Source of the DNA: Reyranella sp.
GTDB lineage: Bacteria; Pseudomonadota; Alphaproteobacteria; Reyranellales; Reyranellaceae
Reading direction: 5' to 3'
Length of the DNA: 64,000 nucleotides
Assembly (NCBI RefSeq): GCF_004297265.1
Contig: NZ_SCUT01000024.1
Location: 248,001 to 312,000 of the forward strand
Part shown: positions 57,828-64,000 of the stretch, piece after piece
How the letters are laid out: each line of letters opens with the position of its first letter
Position numbering within the stretch: position 1 is the stretch's first letter
Translations under genes and position numbers: made by a program
The notes under the pieces: generated by a model
Told to the model about the DNA's origin: nothing
Seen by the model: the letters and a program-made list of their open reading frames with translations, nothing else
Databases searched by the model: none

Positions 57828-58811
57828 ATGGCGGTTTCTCACCAGCAATCAGAGGCGACCCTTCGAGGCGCGCGCATGTTGCGCACTGCCCTCGGCCCCG
57901 CCATCGCCGGATTCCTGGAAGACCCGTCCGTCGTCGAGGTGATGCTCAATCCCGATGGGCGGCTCTGGATCGACCGGCTGTCCGAGGGACTCTCCGATAC
58001 CGGAGCGCGCCTCTCGCCCGCGGATGGCGAGCGCATCGTCCGCCTGGTCGCGCACCATGTCGGCGCCGAGGTTCATTCCGGTTCACCGCGGGTTTCGGCC
58101 GAGCTTCCCGAGACGGGAGGGCGGTTCGAAGGCCTTCTGCCTCCCGTCGTCGCCGCGCCGGCGTTCGCGATCCGCAAGCCTGCCGTCGCCGTCTTCACGC
58201 TGGCTGACTACGTCGCCGCCGAGATCATGTCGGCTGAACAGGCTGAGATCCTCCGCCGCGCCGTCGCGGACCGCCGCAACATTCTCGTCGCCGGCGGCAC
58301 ATCGACCGGCAAGACCACGCTCACCAACGCGCTGCTCGCCGAGGTCTCCAAGTCCTCCGATCGCGTTGTCCTGATCGAGGATACGCGCGAGCTGCAATGC
58401 GCCGCGCCCAACCTCGTAGCCATGCGCACCAAGGACGGCGTCGCGTCGCTGTCCGAACTCGTCCGTTCCTCGCTTCGCCTGCGCCCCGATCGCATTCCGA
58501 TCGGCGAAGTCCGCGGCGCCGAGGCGCTGGATTTGCTCAAGGCGTGGGGGACGGGCCACCCCGGCGGCATCGGCACCATCCATGCCGGCACCGCGCTCGG
58601 CGCGCTGCGCCGCCTCGAACAGCTCATCCAGGAAGCCGTCATCACGGTCCCGCGCGCGCTGATCGCCGAGACCATCGATCTCGTCGCGGTGCTGAGCGGT
58701 CGCGGCGCAAGCCGCCGCCTCGCCGAGCTCGCCCGTGTCGAGGGCCTTCAGCCAGACGGCGACTACCGCGTCATCCCCGCAACCCAGCCCGCCTCAGGAG
58801 ATTCCGCATGA
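57828..58811 (+). CDS. trbB: TrbB secretion ATPase
   Basis: A 327-aa VirB11-type ATPase. Walker A GGTSTGKT is at 156-163, then [10 protein letters not shown], and the Asp/His boxes [15 protein letters not shown] and [13 protein letters not shown]. It powers pilus assembly and DNA transfer from the cytoplasmic side of the inner membrane. The ATG follows GGGGACGAT. A promoter probably lies in the 169-bp gap before it. The stop overlaps trbC by ATGA. Confidence 0.95.
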   Translation: MAVSHQQSEATLRGARMLRTALGPAIAGFLEDPSVVEVMLNPDGRLWIDRLSEGLSDTGARLSPADGERIVRLVAHHVGAEVHSGSPRVSAELPETGGRFEGLLPPVVAAPAFAIRKPAVAVFTLADYVAAEIMSAEQAEILRRAVADRRNILVAGGTSTGKTTLTNALLAEVSKSSDRVVLIEDTRELQCAAPNLVAMRTKDGVASLSELVRSSLRLRPDRIPIGEVRGAEALDLLKAWGTGHPGGIGTIHAGTALGALRRLEQLIQEAVITVPRALIAETIDLVAVLSGRGASRRLAELARVEGLQPDGDYRVIPATQPASGDSA

Positions 58812-59140
58812 TCCGCCATGCCTTGCGTGTTCGCCGTTATATCGCGACGGCCGTGTCCGTCACCGTCGTCAGCATGATGCTGGCCCCGGCCGCCTATGCT
58901 TCCGGCTCCTCGATGCCGTGGGAAGCGCCGCTACAATCGATACTCGAATCCATCGAGGGGCCGGTCGCCAAGATCGTCGCGGTGATCATCATCATCATCA
59001 CCGGCCTGACCCTCGCCTTCGGCGACACCAGCGGCGGCTTCCGGCGCCTGATCCAGATCGTCTTCGGGCTGAGCATCGCCTTCGCCGCGTCGAGCTTCTT
59101 CCTCTCGTTCTTCTCTTTTGGCGGCGGAGCGCTCGTCTGA
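58808..59140 (+). CDS. trbC: TrbC pilin precursor
   Basis: A 110-aa pilin of the VirB2/TrbC family. An N-terminal signal (RRYIATAVSVTVVSMMLAPAAYA) is followed by a mature part with two membrane helices (IVAVIIIIITGLTLAFG and LIQIVFGLSIAFAASSFFLSFF). TraF should trim and cyclise it. It overlaps trbB by four bases and trbD by one (TGATG). Confidence 0.93.
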   Translation: MIRHALRVRRYIATAVSVTVVSMMLAPAAYASGSSMPWEAPLQSILESIEGPVAKIVAVIIIIITGLTLAFGDTSGGFRRLIQIVFGLSIAFAASSFFLSFFSFGGGALV

Positions 59141-59421
59141 TGGCGAGCCTGATCGACAGCGCCAGCGAAGTGCCAGGCTACGCCGTCCCAGTCCATCGGG
59201 CGCTCACTGAGCACATCCTGCTCGGCGGCGCGCCGCGCTCCATCGCGATCCTCAACGGCACGCTGGCGGCGGCGCTCGGCCTTGGGCTGCGCCTCTGGTT
59301 GGTCGGCCTCGGGCTCTGGGCGATCGGGCATTTCGCGGCCGTGTGGGCGGCCAAACGCGATCCGCAATTCGTCGACGTGGTGCGCCGTCACCTGCGCATC
59401 CCCGGCCACCTGAGCGCGTGA
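59140..59421 (+). CDS. trbD: TrbD, VirB3-like protein
   Basis: A 93-aa VirB3-type inner-membrane protein. It reads GYAVPVHRALTEHILLGGAPR, then a Leu/Gly-rich membrane helix (about 37-60) and a basic tail ending RRHLRIPGHL. VirB3 proteins work with the VirB4/TrbE ATPase, whose gene starts 8 bp after this stop. The ATG uses the last base of the trbC stop. Confidence 0.92.
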   Translation: MASLIDSASEVPGYAVPVHRALTEHILLGGAPRSIAILNGTLAAALGLGLRLWLVGLGLWAIGHFAAVWAAKRDPQFVDVVRRHLRIPGHLSA

Positions 59422-59429
59422 GGCCCCCA

Positions 59430-61868
59430 ATGATGAACCTTACCGAATATCGCCGGACCTCAACACGCCTCGCGGATTTCCTGCCCTGGGCCGCGCTCGC
59501 GGGCGAGGGCATCGTCCTCAACAAGGACGGCAGCTTCCAGCGCACCGCCCGCTTTCGCGGTCCCGACCTGGATTCCGCGGTGCCGGCCGAACTCGTCGCC
59601 GTCGCTGGCCGCCTCAACAACGCCTTCCGCCGCCTCGGCTCGGGATGGGCGCTATTCGTCGAGGCGCAACGGCATGGCGCCGGCGCCTATCCGTCGAGCG
59701 GCTTTCCCGAGGCCGCATCGGCCCTGGTCGACGCCGAGCGCAAGGCCGATTTCGAAGAAGACGCCTCGCACTTCGAGTCCAGCTACTTCCTGACCTTCGT
59801 CTATCTGCCGCCAGCCGAAGACGCCGCCCGCGCCGAGAGCTGGCTCTATGAAGGCAAGGCCGAGAACGGCATCGACCCTCATGAGGCGTTGCGCGGCTTC
59901 GCCGATCGCACCGACCGCGTGCTCCAGCTCATCGAGAATTTCATGCCGGAATGCGCATGGCTCGATGACGGCGAGACGCTGACCTATCTCCATTCGACCG
60001 TCTCGACCAAACGCCATCGCGTGCGCGTGCCCGAGACGCCGATGTATCTCGACGCGTTGCTGGCCGATCAACCGCTCACTGGCGGACTGGAGCCGCGTCT
60101 GGGCAACACGCATCTCCGCATCCTCACCATTGTCGGTTTTCCGACCGCGACCACGCCCGGGCTCCTCGACGACCTCAATCGGCTGGCCTTTCCATATCGC
60201 TGGTCAACGCGAGCCATCCTTCTCGACAAGACCGACGCCACCAAGCTGCTCACCAAGATCCGACGGCAATGGTTCGCCAAGCGCAAGAGCATTATGGCGA
60301 TCCTCAAGGAGGTGATGACCAACGAGGCATCGGTGCTCGTCGACACCGATGCGGCGAACAAGGCGGCTGATGCCGACCTCGCGCTCCAGGAACTCGGTGC
60401 GGACTATGCCGGTCAGGCCTATGTCACCGCGACGGTCGCCGTCTGGGACGCCGATCCACGCATCGCAGCCGAGAAGCTGCGCCTGGTGGAGAAGATCGTT
60501 CAGGGCCGCGACTTCACGGCGATGACGGAGACGATCAACGCCGCCGACGCCTGGCTTGGCTCGCTGCCAGGCCATGTCTACGCCAACGTCCGGCAACCGC
60601 CGATCTCGACGCTCAATCTCGCCCACATGATTCCGCTATCGGCGGTGTGGGCGGGGCCGGAACGGGACGAGCATTTCGGGCAACCCCCCTTGCTTTATGG
60701 CAGGACCGAAGGGTCGACCCCGTTCCGGTTTTCCCTTCATGTTGGCGATGTCGGCCACACGCTCGTCGTCGGACCGACCGGCGCCGGCAAGTCCGTGCTG
60801 CTGGCGCTGATGGCGCTGCAGTTCCGGCGCTATCCCAACTCACAGGTCTTCGCCTTCGACTTCGGCGGAAGCATCCGAGCCGCGGCGCTCGCGATGGGTG
60901 GTGACTGGCACGATCTCGGCGGCGGCCTGACAGAAGGCGCGGCTGACAGCGTCTCGCTGCAACCGCTCGCCGGCATCCACCATGTGCCGGAACGCGCGTG
61001 GGCGGCGGATTGGATTGTCGCGATCCTGCAGCGCGAGGGCGTGACGATCGCGCCGGAGGTGAAGGAATACATCTGGACGGCGCTGACCTCGCTGGCCAGC
61101 GCGCCTGCAGGCGAACGCACGCTCACCGGACTCGCCGTCCTCCTTCAATCGAACGACCTCAAACAGGCGCTTCGGCCCTATTGCGTCGGCGGCGCCTATG
61201 GCCGGCTGCTCGACGCCGAGAGCGAGCATCTTGGCGAAGCCTTTGTGCAGGCGTTTGAGACCGAGGGCCTTATCGGCACGGGCGCCGCGCCGGCGGTGCT
61301 CGCCTATCTCTTCCACCGCATCGAGGATCGCCTCGACGGCAGTCCCACACTGCTCATCGTCGACGAAGGCTGGCTGGCGCTCGATGACGAGGATTTCGCT
61401 GGCCAGCTCCGCGAGTGGCTGAAGACCCTTCGCAAGAAGAACGCCTCCGTCGTCTTCGCCACCCAGTCGCTGTCCGACATCGACAGCTCGGCGATCGCGC
61501 CCGCCATTGTCGAGAGCTGCCAGACCCGGCTGCTATTGCCGAACGAGCGCGCGATCGAGCCGCAGATCACCGCGATCTACCGCCGCTTCGGCCTCAATGA
61601 CCGCCAGATCGAGATCCTCGCCCGCGCGATGCCGAAGCGCGACTACTACTGCCAATCCCGGCGGGGCAACCGGCTCTTCGAACTCGGTCTGTCCGACGTG
61701 GCGCTGGCACTCTGCGCCGCTTCCTCGAAGACCGATCAGGCCGCGATCGAGCGCGTCGTGGCGGAGCACGGCCGCGAGGGATTCCTGTCGGCCTGGCTGC
61801 GTCTGCGCGGCGTCGGCTGGGCCGCCGACCTCATCCCCAACCTCAATAACCTGGAGACACAGCCATGA
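59430..61868 (+). CDS. trbE: TrbE, VirB4-type ATPase
   Basis: An 812-aa transport ATPase. The N-terminal CagE/VirB4 domain runs to about 430. Walker A GPTGAGKS is near 449-456, Walker B TLLIVDEGWLAL near 645, then FATQSLSDI. It drives pilus biogenesis at the inner membrane. Two adjacent ATG codons (59430 and 59433) are possible starts, with AGG just upstream. The stop overlaps trbJ by ATGA. The gene is complete. Confidence 0.95.
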   Translation: MMNLTEYRRTSTRLADFLPWAALAGEGIVLNKDGSFQRTARFRGPDLDSAVPAELVAVAGRLNNAFRRLGSGWALFVEAQRHGAGAYPSSGFPEAASALVDAERKADFEEDASHFESSYFLTFVYLPPAEDAARAESWLYEGKAENGIDPHEALRGFADRTDRVLQLIENFMPECAWLDDGETLTYLHSTVSTKRHRVRVPETPMYLDALLADQPLTGGLEPRLGNTHLRILTIVGFPTATTPGLLDDLNRLAFPYRWSTRAILLDKTDATKLLTKIRRQWFAKRKSIMAILKEVMTNEASVLVDTDAANKAADADLALQELGADYAGQAYVTATVAVWDADPRIAAEKLRLVEKIVQGRDFTAMTETINAADAWLGSLPGHVYANVRQPPISTLNLAHMIPLSAVWAGPERDEHFGQPPLLYGRTEGSTPFRFSLHVGDVGHTLVVGPTGAGKSVLLALMALQFRRYPNSQVFAFDFGGSIRAAALAMGGDWHDLGGGLTEGAADSVSLQPLAGIHHVPERAWAADWIVAILQREGVTIAPEVKEYIWTALTSLASAPAGERTLTGLAVLLQSNDLKQALRPYCVGGAYGRLLDAESEHLGEAFVQAFETEGLIGTGAAPAVLAYLFHRIEDRLDGSPTLLIVDEGWLALDDEDFAGQLREWLKTLRKKNASVVFATQSLSDIDSSAIAPAIVESCQTRLLLPNERAIEPQITAIYRRFGLNDRQIEILARAMPKRDYYCQSRRGNRLFELGLSDVALALCAASSKTDQAAIERVVAEHGREGFLSAWLRLRGVGWAADLIPNLNNLETQP

Positions 61869-62626
61869 TCTTCCGTCGCTCGCGCGCGGTGCTTCTTGCC
61901 GCATCCATTCTTTCGATCCCCGTGGCGATGTCGCCCGTGATGGTCCAGCCGGCGTCCGCGCAATGGATCGTCTACGATCCGACGAACTACGTGCAGAATG
62001 TGCTCTCAGCGGCTCGCGCGCTGGAGCAGATCAATAATCAGATCACCTCGCTTCAGAACGAAGCGACGATGCTGATCAACCAGGCGCGCAACCTCGCGAG
62101 CCTCCCTTACTCCTCGCTTCAGCGCCTGCAGCAGTCCGTGCAGCGGACGCAACAGCTCCTCGGTCAGGCGCAGCGCGTCGCCTACGACGTCCAGCAAATC
62201 GACCAGGCCTTCACCTCCACCTACGGCAATGCATCGATGTCGGCGTCCGACCAGCAGCTCGTGGCGCAGGCGCGCGAGCGCTGGCAGAACACAGTCGGCG
62301 GTTTGCAGGACGCCATGCGGGTGCAGGCTGGCGTCGTCGGCAATATCGATACCAACCGCGCCGAGATGTCGGCACTCATCGGCCAAAGCCAGGGCGCGAC
62401 CGGCGCGTTGCAGGCGGCGCAGGCCGGCAATCAGCTCCTCGCGCTCCAGGCCCAGCAGCTCGCCGATCTCACGGCCGTCGTCGCTGCGAACGGACGAGCT
62501 CAAGCGCTGACCGAAGCGGAGCGTGCGGCGGCTGCCGAGCAGGGCCGTGAGCAGCGCCGCCGCTTCCTGACGCCCGGCGTCGGCTATCAGCCCGGCAACG
62601 CCCGCATGTTCCCGAATGGCAACTAA
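61865..62626 (+). CDS. trbJ: TrbJ, VirB5-like protein
   Basis: A 253-aa periplasmic protein. The signal peptide ends near QPASAQ (about 28-33). The mature part is a long helical bundle rich in Gln (ALEQINNQITSLQNEATMLI, LQQSVQRTQQLLGQAQRVAY). TrbJ is the VirB5-like minor pilin or adhesin subunit. It overlaps trbE by four bases. The C-terminus is basic and Gly/Pro-rich. Confidence 0.92.
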   Translation: MIFRRSRAVLLAASILSIPVAMSPVMVQPASAQWIVYDPTNYVQNVLSAARALEQINNQITSLQNEATMLINQARNLASLPYSSLQRLQQSVQRTQQLLGQAQRVAYDVQQIDQAFTSTYGNASMSASDQQLVAQARERWQNTVGGLQDAMRVQAGVVGNIDTNRAEMSALIGQSQGATGALQAAQAGNQLLALQAQQLADLTAVVAANGRAQALTEAERAAAAEQGREQRRRFLTPGVGYQPGNARMFPNGN

Positions 62627-62648
62627 GGCCCCCCAAGAGGATCGTGTC

Positions 62649-62939
62649 ATGGACGGCAAGCTCCTGGCGCGCCTCGGCGCCGTCGTCTTCGTCGCCGTCG
62701 CCATCACCGCGACGGCGATCGAGATGACCCGGAAAGAGGAAGACCCCGCCGGCCAAGCGCTGCAGCCGGTTGAAGTCACGCCGGCTGATCCGCTGCGCGA
62801 GGCGCAACGGCGCTGCCAACTGCTCGGCGAGGCCGCCGCGCGGGATGCCGAATGTCTGCGCACCTGGGCCGAAACTCGCGACCGCTTCCTTGGCGCTACG
62901 CCCGCGCCAGCATCGCCCCAGCCGCAGGACGGACGGTGA
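62649..62939 (+). CDS. TrbK-alt type entry-exclusion candidate
   Basis: A 96-aa protein with one N-terminal membrane helix (LARLGAVVFVAVAITATAIEM) and a small mature domain with two Cys (RRCQLLGEAAARDAECLRTW), as in the alternative TrbK proteins between trbJ and trbL. These are thought to block entry of the same element. AAGAGGA precedes ATG 62649. There is no lipobox Cys, unlike RP4 TrbK. Confidence 0.82.
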   Translation: MDGKLLARLGAVVFVAVAITATAIEMTRKEEDPAGQALQPVEVTPADPLREAQRRCQLLGEAAARDAECLRTWAETRDRFLGATPAPASPQPQDGR

Positions 62940-62942
62940 ACC

Positions 62943-64000
62943 ATGGGCGGCACCGGCGTCATCGACCAGTTCCTCGGCGTATTCACCAGCTACATCGATA
63001 ACGGCTTCGGCCTGCTCGGCGGCGAGGTGGCGTTCATCGCCACCACGCTGATCGTCATCGACGTGACATTGGCCGCGCTGTTCTGGAGCTGGGGCGCCGA
63101 CGACGACATCATGGCGCGCCTGGTCAAGAAGACGCTGTTCGTCGGCGTCTTCGCCTACATCATCGGCAACTGGAACAACCTCGCGCGCATCGTGTTCGAG
63201 AGCTTCGCGGGGCTCGGCCTGAAGGCGTCGGGCACGGGATTTACCGTCGACGATCTCATGCGTCCCGGCCGTGTTGCGCAGACCGGCCTCGACGCCGGCC
63301 GGCCGCTGCTCGATTCCATCTCCAACCTGATGGGCTGGATCGCCTTCTTCGAGAACTTCATCCAGATCGCCTGTCTGTTGTTCGCCTGGGCGTTGGTGCT
63401 GCTCGCCTTCTTCATTCTCGCCGTCCAGCTCTTCGTCACGCTGATCGAGTTCAAGCTGACGACGCTCGCCGGCTTCGTGCTGATCCCGTTCGGCCTGTTC
63501 GGCAAATCCGCGTTCATGGCCGAGCGCGTCCTCGGCAACGTCATCTCGAGCGGCATCAAGGTGCTGGTCCTCGCCGTCATCATCGGCATCGGCTCGACGT
63601 TGTTCTCTCAATTCACCGCCGGGTTCGCTGGCCAGACGCCCACGATCGACCAGGCCATGGCGATCGTACTCGCCGCGCTGTCGCTGCTGGGTCTCGGCAT
63701 CTTCGGTCCCGGTATCGCCAACGGCCTCGTCTCGGGTGGTCCGCAGCTCGGCGCCGGCGCCGCGGTCGGCACCGGGCTCGCGGCGGGCGGCATAGTGGCG
63801 GCGGGCGCTGCGACTGTTGGGGCCGTGGCATCTGGCGGCGGCGCCCTTGCTGGAGGAGCCGCCGCTGCCGCCCGTGGCGGTGCGGCGATGGCGGGCGGCG
63901 CTTCGACCGCTTACAGCCTTGGCGCCGCTGGCCAGTCGGGCGCCGCAGGCGTGGCGTCAGGGTTGGGCGGGGTCGCACGCGCAGCCGGCGGCGCGGCGGC
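62943..64000 (+). CDS. trbL: TrbL, VirB6-like membrane protein (partial, cut by window edge)
   Basis: The gene starts 3 bp after the trbK-like stop and is open to the window edge (352 codons). It has five to six membrane helices (for example FIATTLIVIDVTLAALFW, LVLLAFFILAVQLFVTLIEF and LAVIIGIGSTLFSQF), then a Gly/Ala-rich low-complexity stretch from about residue 270, typical of TrbL. It forms part of the inner-membrane channel. trbF, trbG and trbI are expected beyond the edge. Confidence 0.93.
   Translation, partial: MGGTGVIDQFLGVFTSYIDNGFGLLGGEVAFIATTLIVIDVTLAALFWSWGADDDIMARLVKKTLFVGVFAYIIGNWNNLARIVFESFAGLGLKASGTGFTVDDLMRPGRVAQTGLDAGRPLLDSISNLMGWIAFFENFIQIACLLFAWALVLLAFFILAVQLFVTLIEFKLTTLAGFVLIPFGLFGKSAFMAERVLGNVISSGIKVLVLAVIIGIGSTLFSQFTAGFAGQTPTIDQAMAIVLAALSLLGLGIFGPGIANGLVSGGPQLGAGAAVGTGLAAGGIVAAGAATVGAVASGGGALAGGAAAAARGGAAMAGGASTAYSLGAAGQSGAAGVASGLGGVARAAGGAA

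Overview
The window is high-GC DNA with alphaproteobacterial gene content. It looks like a chromosome interrupted by an integrative and conjugative element (ICE) of the kind found in Hyphomicrobiales and Sphingomonadales. The trb-type transfer genes, the DUF736/DUF2840/DUF2493/DUF6878/DUF6915 backbone genes and the DUF2285 excision-control genes are all typical of those elements. I cannot name the genus.

Layout. (1) 1-2.6 kb is chromosomal: the N-terminus of a MarC-type membrane protein, then a short-chain dehydrogenase and a thiolase that form a beta-oxidation pair. (2) 2.65-7.7 kb is a small metabolic segment bounded on both sides by copies of the same 35-bp 3' piece of a tRNA gene (best read as tRNA-Arg-CCG). 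It holds an OhrR-like MarR regulator divergent from a GMC oxidoreductase, then an MDR reductase and an SDR divergent from a TetR regulator. Both divergent promoters carry clear palindromic operators. (3) From the second tRNA fragment (about 7.67 kb) to beyond the right edge is the ICE. Its tyrosine integrase is at 7.9-9.2 kb.

(4) 9.3-31 kb is the defence cargo. Seven minus-strand genes (29.65 down to 9.84 kb) are packed with gaps of 3-11 bp or overlaps of 14-17 bp. In transcription order they are: a 1,723-aa DEAD-like helicase with a DUF1998 C-terminus, an SNF2 helicase, a 1,611-aa Eco57I-type adenine methylase, an SMC-like ATPase with a CxxC hook, an HNH nuclease, a HamA-like DUF1837 nuclease and a HamB-like helicase. 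This joins a DISARM-like core to a Hachiman pair in one transcription unit. I do not recognise the combination as a named system, and it is the leading candidate for something undescribed. A DUF4143 ATPase lies upstream and a small HEPN-like protein faces the operon's 3' end.

(5) 31-47 kb is the establishment and maintenance block: ArdC antirestriction protein, a PAPS-reductase-like protein, ParB, a run of small DUF proteins, a strawberry-notch-like methylase-helicase, a Toprim protein and DUF2493. The ardC and parB leaders share an RNA structure with compensatory changes that resembles the radC motif and can hide the Shine-Dalgarno. Three small genes are each preceded by the same hairpin-plus-RBS cassette.

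(6) 48-50.1 kb matches the excision switch of Mesorhizobium ICEs: a QseC-like repressor divergent from a QseM-like DUF2285 antiactivator, then an FseA-like activator split over two frames by a +1 shift at a TTT-C slip site, then an RdfS-like excisionase. (7) 50.1-64 kb is the transfer region: ParA, RHH protein, DUF2840, TraF peptidase, DUF736, lytic transglycosylase, an IncP-like oriT, relaxase, VirD4 coupling protein, CopG protein and trbB-C-D-E-J-K-L. TrbL is cut by the window edge. The intact tRNA and right end of the ICE should lie beyond 64 kb.
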